From NCBI RefSeq assembly GCF_006715495.1, contig NZ_VFNI01000003.1, positions 186,001 through 250,000 of the forward strand: 64,000 bases of DNA, in the 5' to 3' direction. Below the pieces are notes generated by a model. That model searched no databases. It was not told where the DNA came from and saw only the letters and a program-made list of their open reading frames with translations. The translations under genes and the position numbers were made by a program. The first letter of the stretch is position 1; each line of letters starts with the position of its first letter. The DNA is from Herbaspirillum sp. SJZ106. Lineage in GTDB: Bacteria; Pseudomonadota; Gammaproteobacteria; Burkholderiales; Burkholderiaceae_D. Shown one piece after another: positions 16,580 to 26,559 of the stretch.

Positions 16580-17845
16580 TCAGCCTGCGAAGCGGAACGG
16601 CGCGGGGTCGATCGCCGGCTTGCGTCCGGCGATCTGGTCGGCCAGCAGTGCGGCGCTGCCGCAGGCCAGCGTCCAGCCCAGCGCGCCCTGGCCGATGTTG
16701 AGATAGAGGTTCTTGACCGGCGAGGGGCCGACCACCGGCACGCCGCTGGGGGTGGCGGGCCGGAAGCCGGTCCATGGCGACAGCGCGGCGTCTTCGCCCA
16801 GTGCGCAGGCCGGGAACAGTTCGCGCACGCCTTGCTTGAGTTCGTCGATGGCGCGCTGGGGGATGGAACGCTCCATGCCCACCAGCTCGACCCGGCCGGC
16901 CACGCGCAGGCGGTCGCCCAGGCGCGCGTAGACGATCTTGCGCGAGATGTCGGTGATCGAGACCTGGGGCGCGGCGTCGCGGCTGGCAGCATCCTGCAGC
17001 GGCACGGTGATGCTGTAGCCCTTGAGCGGGTAGAGCGGCAGCGACAGGCCGACGCGGCGCGCGAAGGCCGGGCTTTCGGGGCCGAAGCACAGCACGAAGC
17101 TGTCGGCCTCGATCCATTCGTCGCCGGCCTGCACCGCGCGCAGGGCGCCGCCGTCGGTGCGCACGTTGGCGACGTTGGCGTTGCCGATGAAGCGGAAGTT
17201 GGCGTCGGCCTGCATCGAGGCCACCAGGGCGCGGCAAAACTGCGGGCAGTCGCCGCTTTCTTCGCTGGGGGTGTAGACGCCGCCGGCCCAGTCGCGCGCG
17301 GAGTTGCCCAGCGCCGGCTCGATGGCGATGCAGCGCGCCGCGTCCAGCACTTCCTGGTGGCAGCCGAATTCCGACTGGAACCGGACCTGTTTGCGGGCGC
17401 TGTCCAGGCCGGCATGGTCGGTGTACATCACCAGCTTGCCGGAGGTCTGGTAGTCGAATTGCAGGTCCAGTTGCGCATTCCATTGCTTGAGCTGGTCGCG
17501 GCTGAAGAAGGCCAGTTGCAGCAGTTCGATGGTGGTGCGACGCACGCGCTCGGCGTTGCAGCAGCGCAGGAACTCGAACAGCCAGCGGTACTGGGCCGGA
17601 TCGAGCGTGGGTTTGAAGGTCAGCGGGGAGTCGCTGCTGAACATGTAGTAGGCCCACTTGGACCAGACCGAGGGATCGGCCAGCGGCGCCACGTAGGAGT
17701 AGCTCAGTTGCGCGCCGTTGCCCAGGCTGGTGCCGTCGCCGGGATGTGCGCGGCCGTCGACCAGGGTGACCTGATGGCCGTCTTGCAGCAGGCGGTAGGC
17801 GGTGGTGACGCCGATTACGCCGGCGCCCAATACGCAGATATGCAT
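16580..17845 (-). CDS. dadA: FAD-dependent D-amino acid dehydrogenase (DadA-like)
   Basis: 421 residues from ATG 17845, which puts the FAD-binding motif VLGAGVIGVTTAYRL at residues 4-18. The DadA hallmark GTSLGNGAQLSYSYVAPLADP (about 37-57) and the C-terminal GFRPATPSGVPVVGPSPVKNLYLNIGQGALGWT are present. DadA oxidatively deaminates D-amino acids, such as D-alanine released from the cell wall, passing electrons to the respiratory chain at the inner membrane face. No alanine racemase gene is next to it. The exact paralogue (DadA versus another DAO-family dehydrogenase) is not certain. The ribosome site is weak. Confidence 0.85.
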   Translation of the reverse strand: MHICVLGAGVIGVTTAYRLLQDGHQVTLVDGRAHPGDGTSLGNGAQLSYSYVAPLADPSVWSKWAYYMFSSDSPLTFKPTLDPAQYRWLFEFLRCCNAERVRRTTIELLQLAFFSRDQLKQWNAQLDLQFDYQTSGKLVMYTDHAGLDSARKQVRFQSEFGCHQEVLDAARCIAIEPALGNSARDWAGGVYTPSEESGDCPQFCRALVASMQADANFRFIGNANVANVRTDGGALRAVQAGDEWIEADSFVLCFGPESPAFARRVGLSLPLYPLKGYSITVPLQDAASRDAAPQVSITDISRKIVYARLGDRLRVAGRVELVGMERSIPQRAIDELKQGVRELFPACALGEDAALSPWTGFRPATPSGVPVVGPSPVKNLYLNIGQGALGWTLACGSAALLADQIAGRKPAIDPAPFRFAG

Positions 17846-18086
17846 GGTGTTGTTGATTGTTCGGAGTTGGTTGCGGATATCCCTGGCGGGAGGAGTGCGT
17901 CTGCCGCTACCCGGCATCATAGAGGGCAACTATACGAAGATTCGATGACAGTGTCATATGCATAATCGGCATGATCGCCGGCGCGCATGCCGCGGCGGCC
18001 GCACAGGCCGGTCTTGTGCGCGCGTGCAAAACGGTTTTGCGGGCGGCGCCCGCGGCGCCGGGCCCGTGCTGCGTTACAATAGCGGC

Positions 18087-18418
18087 CGATGCAGACCAGA
18101 CAGCCGCTGGCCGCGTCCGCAAGGGCGCGGCGGGAGGAAGGTCCGGACTCCACAGAGCAGGGTGACGGTTAACGGCCGTCCGCCGAAAGCCGGCGCAAGC
18201 CGGTATAAGGCGAGGAACAGGGCCACAGAGACGAGCGTATTAAGTTACGGTGAAACGCGGTAACCTCCACTCGGAGCAATTTCAAATAGGCACGCGGTGA
18301 TGCGGCTCGCGGAGCGTGCGGGTAGAAAGCTTGAGCGCCGGAGCAATCCGGCGCCTAGAGGAATGGCTGTCATAGCGGGCAACCGCCGTAACAGAATCCG
18401 GCCTACCGGTCTGCTTCA
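18087..18418 (+). ncRNA. rnpB: RNase P RNA (bacterial class A)
   Basis: Universal RNase P RNA blocks are present: GAGGAAGGTCCGGACTCCAC near the 5' end (18132-18151), ACAGAGCAGGGTGACGG, and ACAGAATCCGGCCTACCGG near the 3' end. The P1 helix closes the molecule: GCAGACC (18091-18097) pairs with GGTCTGC (18408-18414). About 330 nt, normal for proteobacteria. It is the catalytic RNA that trims tRNA 5' leaders. A -10-like TACAAT at 18075-18080 fits transcription from about 18087. Exact ends are estimated. A hairpin without a T-run (18432-18456) follows. Confidence 0.95.
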
Positions 18419-18537
18419 TTGATTTCCGGATCCCTTCCGGCGCCACGTCGGAAGGGGTTGCAACGGCAGCTCCCAATAACAACACTGCGGCCCGTGAAGA
18501 GACTGCGGGTTCCGCGCGAGACACGTCAGGATCCCTC

Positions 18538-19689
18538 ATGACCCAACCGGTTTTGTTTGAAGAACTGGCCACGCAGAACGGCCGCCGCATCGGCGTAGCC
18601 ACGCTGGCTTCCGAAAAGACCCTGCACGCCATTTCGCTGGAGATGGTGAACCTGCTCACGCCGCAGCTGCGCCAATGGCAGGCCGACCCCGGGGTGGCGC
18701 TGGTGATCCTGCAGGCGCAGGGCGAAAAGGCCTTCTGCGCCGGCGGCGACTTGCAGCAGCTGTACCGCACCATGCGCGAGCACCATGCCTCGCCCGAGCG
18801 CGGCGACATCCGCGGCAACCGCTATGCCGCCGAATTCTTCGAGCATGAATATCGCCTGGATTACCTGATCCACACGTTCGACAAGCCCATCCTGTGCTGG
18901 GGCCACGGTATCGTCATGGGCGGCGGCATCGGCCTCATGGCCGGCTGCAGCCATCGGGTGGCGACCGAGAAGTCGCGCCTGGCGATGCCGGAGATCACCA
19001 TCGGCCTGTATCCGGACGTGGGCGGCAGCTGGTTCCTGTCGCGCATGCCGGGCAAGACCGGCGTGTTCCTGGCGCTGACCGGCGCCTTGCTCAATGCCAG
19101 CGACGCGGTGTTCGCCGGCCTGGCCGATTACCGTATCGCGCAAGCCGGCAAGCAGTCCGTGTTCGATGCGCTGCTGGCGCAGCCGTGGGGCAGCGGCGAC
19201 GACGCCGAGCTGCTGGACCGCACGCTGGCCGAGGCGCAGGCCGCCTCGTTGGGCGATGAGGCCATCGCCTTCGCGCCGTCCAACCTGCGCAGCCATTTCG
19301 ACCGGATCGAAGCGCTGTGCCGCAAGCCGACGCTGCCCGAGATCGTCTATGCCATCCTGGCGATCCAGACCGACGACGCCTGGCTGCAAAAGGCCATCGC
19401 CACCCTGCGCGCCGGCGCGCCCGGTTCGGCCTGGCTGGGGTATGCGCTGCAAAAGCGGGTACGCCACCTGTCGCTGGCCGAGGTATTCCGGCTGGAGTTC
19501 GTGGTTTCGCTGCATTGCGCGACGCGGCCGGATTTTGTCGAAGGCGTGCGCGCGCTGATCATCGAGAAGGACCAGAAGCCGGCATGGCAACCGGCCACGC
19601 TGGCCGAGGCGACGCCGGCCTGGGTCGAGGGTTTCTTCGACGATCCGTGGAGCAAGGAGACGCATCCGCTGGCCGACCTTGGCGCCTGA
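18538..19689 (+). CDS. Enoyl-CoA hydratase/isomerase family, 3-hydroxyisobutyryl-CoA hydrolase-like
   Basis: 383 residues from ATG 18538. Crotonase-fold motifs: KAFCAGGDLQQLY (about 64-76, oxyanion hole), ILCWGHGIVMGGGIGLMAGCSHRVATE (second oxyanion Gly), and MPEITIGLYPDVGGSWFLSRMPG, whose Glu and PDVGG are typical of 3-hydroxyisobutyryl-CoA hydrolase. The long C-terminal ECH_2-type part explains the length. The enzyme would hydrolyse 3-hydroxyisobutyryl-CoA in valine breakdown; no other valine genes are adjacent, so the substrate is a family inference. It stands alone between rnpB and a terminator. Confidence 0.88.
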   Translation: MTQPVLFEELATQNGRRIGVATLASEKTLHAISLEMVNLLTPQLRQWQADPGVALVILQAQGEKAFCAGGDLQQLYRTMREHHASPERGDIRGNRYAAEFFEHEYRLDYLIHTFDKPILCWGHGIVMGGGIGLMAGCSHRVATEKSRLAMPEITIGLYPDVGGSWFLSRMPGKTGVFLALTGALLNASDAVFAGLADYRIAQAGKQSVFDALLAQPWGSGDDAELLDRTLAEAQAASLGDEAIAFAPSNLRSHFDRIEALCRKPTLPEIVYAILAIQTDDAWLQKAIATLRAGAPGSAWLGYALQKRVRHLSLAEVFRLEFVVSLHCATRPDFVEGVRALIIEKDQKPAWQPATLAEATPAWVEGFFDDPWSKETHPLADLGA

Positions 19690-19718
19690 GCCGTTCGGGC
19701 GGAGAGCGTCGAAAGAAG

Positions 19719-19756
19719 AACGCCGTTGCGCCGGGTCCGGTGCAACGGCGTTTTTG
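19719..19756 (+). terminator. Intrinsic terminator after the HIBCH-like gene
   Basis: 11-bp arms (19719-19729 and 19742-19752) followed by a run of T. Confidence 0.82.
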
Positions 19757-19781
19757 CTTTGGAAAGGCGGCGCCGCCGCCC

Positions 19782-20258
19782 TCAGAGACCCAGCTCGGAC
19801 AGGCCGGGATGGCCGGCCGGGCGCGGGGCGGAGCGATCCCAGTGGAACTTGCGCTCGGCGGCGGCGATCGGCAGGTCGTTGATCGAGGCGTGGCGGATGC
19901 GCATCAGGCCGTTCTCGTCGAATTCCCAGTTCTCGTTGCCATAGGAACGGAACCAGTTGCCCGAGTCGTCATGCCATTCGTAGGCGAAGCGTACGGCGAT
20001 GCGGTTGCCTTCATGGGCCCAGACTTCCTTGATCAGCCGGTATTGCTGTTCACGCGTCCATTTCTTCGTGAGGAAGGCGATGATCTCGGCCCGTCCGTTG
20101 ACGAAGTCGGCGCGGTTGCGCCAGCGGCTGTCTTCGGTGTAGGCCAGCGACACCCGTTGCGGGTCGCAGGAATTCCAGGCGTCTTCGGCCGCACGCGCTT
20201 TCTGGATGGCGGTGTCGCGCGTGAAGGGAGGTAGAGGGCGTTGCGCGGGTGTGGTCAT
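19782..20258 (-). CDS. DUF1348 (NTF2/SnoaL-like) family protein
   Basis: 158 residues from ATG 20258, preceded by GGAAG. DUF1348 features: [26 protein letters not shown] (about 24-49), [51 protein letters not shown] and a C-terminus with ERKFHW. The family has the NTF2-like cone fold, and no reaction is firmly assigned. It is cytoplasmic and single-gene, convergent with the gene on its left. No regulatory clue is visible. Confidence 0.88.
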   Translation of the reverse strand: MTTPAQRPLPPFTRDTAIQKARAAEDAWNSCDPQRVSLAYTEDSRWRNRADFVNGRAEIIAFLTKKWTREQQYRLIKEVWAHEGNRIAVRFAYEWHDDSGNWFRSYGNENWEFDENGLMRIRHASINDLPIAAAERKFHWDRSAPRPAGHPGLSELGL

Positions 20259-20546
20259 GGCAGAACTTCCTGTGGAGTGTCCGGCGGCGCCGGCATGGCT
20301 TGCCTGGATTGGCGGTGCGAATCGATTGTAGGGACGATGGCGGGACAAAGGCAACCGCAAGATCGGTCTTTTGCCGGATGGATGCGCTGTGCTTGGCGCG
20401 CGGGACGGCGGCTGTGCTTTCCTTGTTGTGCAACGGCTTGTGGCGCGGATGGTGCGCTACAGGCGTACAGGTCGGTGACGCGCGGGGCTTCGGTGTGGCG
20501 GGAGGGGTAGTGCGGAGGAGGTGCGGCGGGGGTGTCGCAGCATGCC

Positions 20547-20583
20547 ATTTGAATGCCATGAACCAGGTTCATGGCATTCAAAT
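20547..20583. repeat. Perfect 18+18-bp palindrome downstream of hupB
   Basis: ATTTGAATGCCATGAACC (20547-20564), one base, then its exact reverse complement (20566-20583). It lies 8 bp past the hupB stop. It could act as the hupB transcript end or a stabilising 3' hairpin, but no T-run follows on the minus strand. Confidence 0.85.
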
Positions 20584-20590
20584 TCGGGAA

Positions 20591-20875
20591 TTATTTCTTC
20601 TTCTTGTTCACGGCTTCTTTGAAAGCCTTGCCAGCCGAGAACTTGACCGTGGTCGCTGCGGCGATCTTGATCTCTTCGCCGGTTTGCGGGTTACGGCCGG
20701 TACGCGCTGCGCGCTTGCCAGTCGAGAAAGAACCAAAACCAACCAATTGCACTGTATCGCCCTTGGTAACGGCCTTGATGATGTTCTCGATGACGGAGTC
20801 CAGCGCGCGCTGGGCAGCAGCCTTGGAGATTTCGGTGTCGGCGGCGATAACGTCAACCAATTCAGATTTGTTCAC
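20591..20875 (-). CDS. hupB: DNA-binding protein HU-beta
   Basis: 94 residues, using GTG 20875 as start (AGGAAT seven bases upstream), which gives the canonical [21 protein letters not shown]. The longer open frame upstream is not needed. The DNA-binding arm ([26 protein letters not shown], about 47-72) is complete, and the basic tail ends KKKK. HU is a dimeric nucleoid protein that bends DNA. Monocistronic, transcribed away from the dcw cluster. Confidence 0.97.
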   Translation of the reverse strand: MNKSELVDVIAADTEISKAAAQRALDSVIENIIKAVTKGDTVQLVGFGSFSTGKRAARTGRNPQTGEEIKIAAATTVKFSAGKAFKEAVNKKKK

Positions 20876-20938
20876 TTTAAAATTCCTTTCACTGTTAAGG
20901 TGCCGAGATTTTAGCACTGTAATACGGCGAATCAGCAA

Positions 20939-21425
20939 GCCCTATCTGCGTTTGAGCCGATTTGACTTGCGCGGATCGCCCTCGATTGAAAAATATCGAT
21001 GCATTCAAACCGCTTTGTAAAAAACTGTCTTCGCTCGATATCTCCAAAACCGTGGATAGTAAAAGTAGCGCAGCGCTTTAGTCAAAATAAAAAATGGTGC
21101 TGATGGAATTTCGAGAACTAAAGCGCCCGCACAAAATCAATTCCGATTTTTCCATTGCTCGCAAAATCCATCCCGGCATCCGTTCGCCGAAGCGGTGCGT
21201 TCCGGGTTGCTCCAATCCGCTGCCGGCGGCCCGGTCATCGCGCGCAAATCCGCGTCGTTACGCAATCTTGTCGATAAACACATGTGTATATCTCAGGTTG
21301 CACATTCAATGTAAATCCTAAGTCCTTCATTTTTCTCGGGAAACTTCCTTAAACGGTGTTTTAAGGAAGTGCGCTAAGTCTTTGACTTTATTAGCAAAAT
21401 CCCGGTTTTTTCCCTGGTATACCGC
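20939..21425. other. A/T-rich intergenic region upstream of the dcw promoter
   Basis: About 490 bp with base composition clearly more A/T-rich than its surroundings and no supportable gene. It holds an inverted repeat (21343-21370) and ends at the mra promoter. It may contain the hupB promoter at its left side. Confidence 0.6.
21343..21370. repeat. 11-bp inverted repeat upstream of the mra promoter
   Basis: ACTTCCTTAAA (21343-21353), six-base loop, TTTAAGGAAGT (21360-21370). No T-run follows on the plus strand. It lies 56 bp before the -35 of the mra promoter and could be a protein site or RNA hairpin. Confidence 0.7.
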
Positions 21426-21454
21426 TTGACCTGTATTAGTGCATCCTCTAAAGT
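21426..21454 (+). promoter_or_regulatory. Candidate sigma70 promoter of the dcw cluster (Pmra)
   Basis: TTGACC (21426-21431), 17-bp spacer, TAAAGT (21449-21454). The -10 overlaps the first MraZ box, so MraZ bound there would block RNA polymerase. Confidence 0.65.
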
Positions 21455-21489
21455 GGGCGGCAGTGTCAAAAAGTGTTTTTTTGTGGGAG
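21450..21489 (+). promoter_or_regulatory. MraZ operator: four GTG boxes with 10-bp spacing
   Basis: AAAGTGGG, CAGTGTC, AAAGTGTT and TTGTGGGA place GTG at 21453, 21463, 21473 and 21483. MraZ is known to bind direct repeats of this kind (TGGGN-type in E. coli, AAAGTG[T/G] in mycoplasmas) with one helical turn between them. The boxes lie between the promoter and the mraZ start. Confidence 0.82.
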
Positions 21490-21574
21490 ATTTTGCGAAT
21501 TTATTTGCATTCGACTCCTGTCTCAAAACACCCGATCAGCTATTTCACTCGCCGCGGCGAACAGGACCAACACA

Positions 21575-22003
21575 GTGTTTCAGGGCGCGTCAGCACTCAA
21601 TCTCGATGCCAAAGGACGGATGACCATTCCGGCCAGGCATCGTGACGCCCTGATGGTGCAGTGCGAAGGGCGCGCCACGCTGACCCGCCATCCGCACGGC
21701 TGCCTGCTGTTTTTCCCGCGTCCGACCTGGGAAGCGCATCGCGAACAGATCGCCGCCTGGCCGATGTCGGCCCGCGCCTGGCAGCGCATCTTCCTGGGCA
21801 ATGCTTCCGACGTCGAGCTCGACACCGCCGGCCGCATCCTGGTCGCGCCGGAGTTGCGCGCCGCGGTCGGCCTGCAGCGCGACGTGATGCTGCTGGGCAT
21901 GGGCAGCCATTTTGAAATCTGGGATGCCGCCAAGCTGGCCGAGAGCGAATCGGCCGCGGTCGCAGCGGGCATGCCCGATGTGTTGAACGATTTTTCCTTC
22001 TGA
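21575..22003 (+). CDS. mraZ: Transcriptional regulator MraZ
   Basis: 142 residues when started at GTG 21575, giving [32 protein letters not shown] lies nine bases upstream. The frame is open further, but that part encodes the operator region. Two SpoVT/AbrB-like repeats are visible: [19 protein letters not shown] (about 8-26) and [19 protein letters not shown] (about 80-98), each with the DxxGR motif. MraZ forms a ring that binds the upstream repeats and represses the cluster. It ends 11 bp before rsmH. Confidence 0.95.
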   Translation: MFQGASALNLDAKGRMTIPARHRDALMVQCEGRATLTRHPHGCLLFFPRPTWEAHREQIAAWPMSARAWQRIFLGNASDVELDTAGRILVAPELRAAVGLQRDVMLLGMGSHFEIWDAAKLAESESAAVAAGMPDVLNDFSF

Positions 22004-22014
22004 CGGCAGGCACG

Positions 22015-22976
<962 letters not shown>

Positions 22977-22980
<4 letters not shown>

Positions 22981-23249
22981 CCGGGCGCCTGTGCATTCTC
23001 CTGACCGTCATGCTGGTGGGGTGCGCCCTGTCGGTGGTCAGCTCCCAATACAAGGCGCGCAGCCTGTTCATCGAGCTGGAACGCGCGCAAACGGCGTCGC
23101 GCCAGCTCGATGTCGATTGGGCGCAGTTGCAGTTGGACCAGTCCACGCTGGGCAAGAATGCCCGCATTGAAGAGCTGGCCCGGCGCGACCTCGGCATGGT
23201 GCCGCTGACGCCGGCCCGTACCCAATACCTCACCGTGGGGGGCAAATGA
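22977..23249 (+). CDS. ftsL: Cell division protein FtsL
   Basis: 90 residues. Short cytoplasmic start, one membrane helix (about 5-22), then a leucine-zipper-like coiled coil ([30 protein letters not shown]) in the periplasm and the conserved [12 protein letters not shown]. FtsL forms the FtsQLB complex that activates FtsW-FtsI at the septum. Starts by ATGA overlap with rsmH and overlaps ftsI the same way, so translation is coupled. Confidence 0.95.
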
Positions 23250-25024
23250 CCCGCATGCCCCCGCGCACCACGCTCTCCGGCGGCCGTGTGGCCGCCTCCA
23301 AGGGGGTGGCGTTTTCTTCCAATCCGATCCTGCAGGTGAAGCTGCCGGCCTGGCGGTCGCGCTTCGTGCTGTTCGTGCTGTTTGTCGCCTTCGCGGCGCT
23401 GGCGGCGCGCGCGCTGTGGCTGCAGGGCGTATCGACCGATTTCCTGCAAAAGCAGGGCGCGTCGCGCTACGCGCGCACGCTGGAGTTGCCGGCCACGCGC
23501 GGCAAGATCACCGACCGCAACGGCCAGGTGCTGGCCTCGTCGGTGCCGGTCAAGGCGATCTGGGCCATTCCCGAAGACGTGCAGGCCGCGCCCAAGGACA
23601 AGCTGCGCGAACTGGCCAGGCTGCTGGAGATGAGCGACGCCGACCTGCGCAAGAAGCTCGATTCCGACCGCAGCTTCGTCTACCTCAAGCGCCAGGTGGA
23701 GCAGGACACGTCCGACAAGATCGTCAAGCTCGGCATTCCCGGCATCGAGACCCGCAAGGAATACAAGCGCTTCTACCCCGAGGGCGAGGTGATGGCGCAC
23801 GTGGTGGGCTTCACCAACATCGAAGACGCCGGCCAGGACGGCATGGAGCTGGCCGCCCAGAAGACGCTGGCCGGCGTGACCGGCAGCCGCCGCGTCATCA
23901 AGGACCGCCTGGGCCGCATCGTGGAGGATATCGAGTCCATCCGCGATCCGCACGACGGCCGCGACCTGACCTTGTCCATCGACAGCAAGATCCAGTACAT
24001 CGCCTTCACCCAACTGAAGGAAGCGGTCGACAAGTTCAAGGCCAAGGCCGGCGGCATCATCGTGGTCGATGCCAAGACCGGAGAAGTGCTGGCATTGGCC
24101 AACATGCCGACCTACAATCCAAATGACCGCTCGGTGCTGACCGGCGCGCAGTTGCGCAACCGCGTCGTCACCGACACCTTCGAGCCGGGCTCGACCCTCA
24201 AGCCGTTCACCGTGGCGCTGGCGCTCGATACCAAGCGCGTCACGCCCTCCACGGTGTTCCAGACCGCGCCCGGTAAGATGACCATCGGCACTGCGACCAT
24301 CGGCGACTCGCATGCCCACGGTCCGCTGACGGTGGCGCAGATCATCGAGAAATCGTCCAACATCGGCACCGCCAAGATCGCGCTGCAAATGCCGCCGGAA
24401 GAGATGTGGGAAATGTTCACCACGGTCGGTTTCGGCCAGCAGCCTAAGTTCGGCTTCCCCGGTGCGGTAGCCGGCCGCGTGCGTCCCTATAAATCCTGGC
24501 GTCCGATCGAACAGGCCACGATGAGCTACGGCCACGGCATTTCGGTGTCGCTGATCCAGCTGGCCCACGCCTACCTGATCTTCGCCCGCAACGGCGACAT
24601 CATCCCGCTGTCGTTTACCAAGGTGAACGATTCGCCGATCGGCCAGCGCGTGATCTCCGAAAACACCGCGCTGCAGATGCGCCGCATGCTGGAAACCGTG
24701 GTCGCCCCCGGCGGCACGGCGCCGCAGGCCCAGGTGCCGGGCTATCGCGTGGGCGGCAAGACCGGCACCGCCTACAAGATCGAAGGCGGCAAGTACGTGC
24801 GCAAGTACGTGGCCTCGTTCACCGGCATTGCGCCCATGTCCGATCCGCGCCTGATTATCTCGGTGATGATCGACGAACCTCAGGGCCAGCACTACGGCGG
24901 CCCGGTGGCAGGCCCGGTGTTCGCCAACGTGGCCGCCAATGCGCTGCGCGCGCTCAATGTGGCGCCGGACTCCAGCGTGACCAACATCATCATCCCCAAA
25001 GAACCGCTTGAGGAGAGCATGTAA
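23246..25024 (+). CDS. ftsI: Septal peptidoglycan transpeptidase FtsI (PBP3)
   Basis: 592 residues. A cytoplasmic start, a membrane helix at about 35-55, then the pedestal domain with TRGKITDRNGQVLASS. The transpeptidase active site has SxxK at EPGSTLKPF (Ser316), SSN at IIEKSSNIG and KTG at about 505-507 (GGKTGTAYK). It crosslinks septal peptidoglycan with FtsW and is a beta-lactam target. It overlaps ftsL, and its TAA shares a base with the ATG of murE. Confidence 0.97.
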   Translation: MTRMPPRTTLSGGRVAASKGVAFSSNPILQVKLPAWRSRFVLFVLFVAFAALAARALWLQGVSTDFLQKQGASRYARTLELPATRGKITDRNGQVLASSVPVKAIWAIPEDVQAAPKDKLRELARLLEMSDADLRKKLDSDRSFVYLKRQVEQDTSDKIVKLGIPGIETRKEYKRFYPEGEVMAHVVGFTNIEDAGQDGMELAAQKTLAGVTGSRRVIKDRLGRIVEDIESIRDPHDGRDLTLSIDSKIQYIAFTQLKEAVDKFKAKAGGIIVVDAKTGEVLALANMPTYNPNDRSVLTGAQLRNRVVTDTFEPGSTLKPFTVALALDTKRVTPSTVFQTAPGKMTIGTATIGDSHAHGPLTVAQIIEKSSNIGTAKIALQMPPEEMWEMFTTVGFGQQPKFGFPGAVAGRVRPYKSWRPIEQATMSYGHGISVSLIQLAHAYLIFARNGDIIPLSFTKVNDSPIGQRVISENTALQMRRMLETVVAPGGTAPQAQVPGYRVGGKTGTAYKIEGGKYVRKYVASFTGIAPMSDPRLIISVMIDEPQGQHYGGPVAGPVFANVAANALRALNVAPDSSVTNIIIPKEPLEESM

Positions 25025-26559
25025 TGGCCCCGCAAGCGCCCGACATCAAGAACATCGTCAACTGGCTGCGCTCGGACGCGGCCATTGCCGCCGATGCGCA
25101 ACTGACCGCGGACTCGCGCCGGGTGGCGCCGGGCGACGTGTTCTTCGCCTACGTGGGCGATGCCGACGGCCGCTCTTATATAGAGGATGCGGTCGAGCGC
25201 GGCGCCGCTGCCGTGGTCTATGAAGCGGCCGGCTTCGCCTGGCCGCAGCATCTCGGCGTGCCGGGCCTGGCGGTCGACGATCTCAAGGCATTGGCCGGCG
25301 ACATCGCCGCCGACTGGTACGGCCATCCGGACCAGGACATGTTCATCGCGGCCGTCACCGGCACCAACGGCAAGACTTCCTGCGCCTGGTGGCTGGGCTC
25401 TGCCTTGTCGCGCCTGCCCGGCGCGGGCCTGGCGGGCGTGGTCGGCACCCTGGGCGTGGGCACCTTCCTCGGCGGCCGCGCCCAGGCGTTCGATGTCACC
25501 GGCTACACCACGCCGGACGCGGTGCTGTTGCAGCGTAATCTGGCGATCCTGGCCAAGGCCAAGGTCGGCGCCCTGGCCATCGAAGCCTCCTCGATCGGCC
25601 TGGCGCAGGGCCGCATGAACGGCATGCACGTGGATGTGGCGCTGTTTACCAATTTCACCCGCGACCATCTCGACTACCACGGCGACATGGCGTCCTATGA
25701 AGCCGCCAAGCGCAAGCTGTTCGAATGGGATGGGCTCAGGCATGCGGTGGTCAACCTCGACGATCCGATGGGCGTGCGCCTGGTGCCACTGGTGCAGGCG
25801 CGCCAGGTTGCGCTGATCGGCTATGCGCTGGAAGACAGCATTCACGGACCGGTCGCGGGGGTTCCTGTGCTGCGCGCCAGCGGCATCCGCAGCAGCCATG
25901 CCGGCACCGTGTTCCAGGTCGATTCGCCATTCGGCAGCGGCCAGGTCAAGACCCAACTGGTGGGGCGATTCAATGTCAGCAATGTGCTGGGCATCATGGG
26001 CGTGTTGCTGGCCAAGGGCCTGGCCTGGGATGCCGCAGTCGCGGCCGCCGGCGCCCTGAGCGCCGCTCCCGGGCGCATGCAGCAGTTCGGCGGGCCGGAT
26101 GTGCCGCTGATCGTGATCGACTACGCACACACGCCCGACGCGCTCGACAAGACCCTGGCCACGTTGCGCCAGGTGGCGATCCAGCGCGGCGGCCAGCTGT
26201 GGTGCGTGTTCGGCTGCGGCGGCGACCGCGATCCGGGCAAGCGCCCGCAGATGGGCCAGATATCCGAGCAGGCCGACCATGTGGTGCTGACCAGCGACAA
26301 CCCGCGCAGCGAGGATCCCAAGGCCATCATCGACCAGATTCGCGCCGGCATCAGCCGTATCGAGCCGGTGATCCTGGAAGACCGCGCCGGCGCCATCCTG
26401 TGGGCGATCCGCCATGCCACCAAGGCCGACGTGGTGCTGCTGGCCGGCAAGGGCCATGAGACCTACCAGGAAATCGCCGGCAAGAAGCTGCCCTTCCTCG
26501 ATGCCGACCATGTCGCGCTGGCGCTGGCTGCGCGCTCGACCATGATGGGGGGCGCATGA
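25024..26559 (+). CDS. murE: UDP-MurNAc-tripeptide synthetase MurE
   Basis: 511 residues. N-terminal substrate domain with TADSRRVAPGDVFFAY, the ATP loop AVTGTNGKTSCAWWLG (about 115-130), central-domain LFTNFTRDHLDYHGDMASYEAAKRKLF with the Lys expected to be carbamylated, and a C-terminal domain with TSDNPRSEDP, the DNPR motif of enzymes that add meso-diaminopimelate. It adds the third amino acid in the cytoplasm, using ATP. Length is normal. Its stop overlaps the ATGATG start of murF. Confidence 0.97.
   Translation: MAPQAPDIKNIVNWLRSDAAIAADAQLTADSRRVAPGDVFFAYVGDADGRSYIEDAVERGAAAVVYEAAGFAWPQHLGVPGLAVDDLKALAGDIAADWYGHPDQDMFIAAVTGTNGKTSCAWWLGSALSRLPGAGLAGVVGTLGVGTFLGGRAQAFDVTGYTTPDAVLLQRNLAILAKAKVGALAIEASSIGLAQGRMNGMHVDVALFTNFTRDHLDYHGDMASYEAAKRKLFEWDGLRHAVVNLDDPMGVRLVPLVQARQVALIGYALEDSIHGPVAGVPVLRASGIRSSHAGTVFQVDSPFGSGQVKTQLVGRFNVSNVLGIMGVLLAKGLAWDAAVAAAGALSAAPGRMQQFGGPDVPLIVIDYAHTPDALDKTLATLRQVAIQRGGQLWCVFGCGGDRDPGKRPQMGQISEQADHVVLTSDNPRSEDPKAIIDQIRAGISRIEPVILEDRAGAILWAIRHATKADVVLLAGKGHETYQEIAGKKLPFLDADHVALALAARSTMMGGA

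Noticed and set aside
18420-18456. Hairpin after rnpB as an intrinsic terminator
   Set aside because: The 8-bp stem CCCTTCCG/CGGAAGGG is present but no T-run follows, so it is not listed as a terminator.
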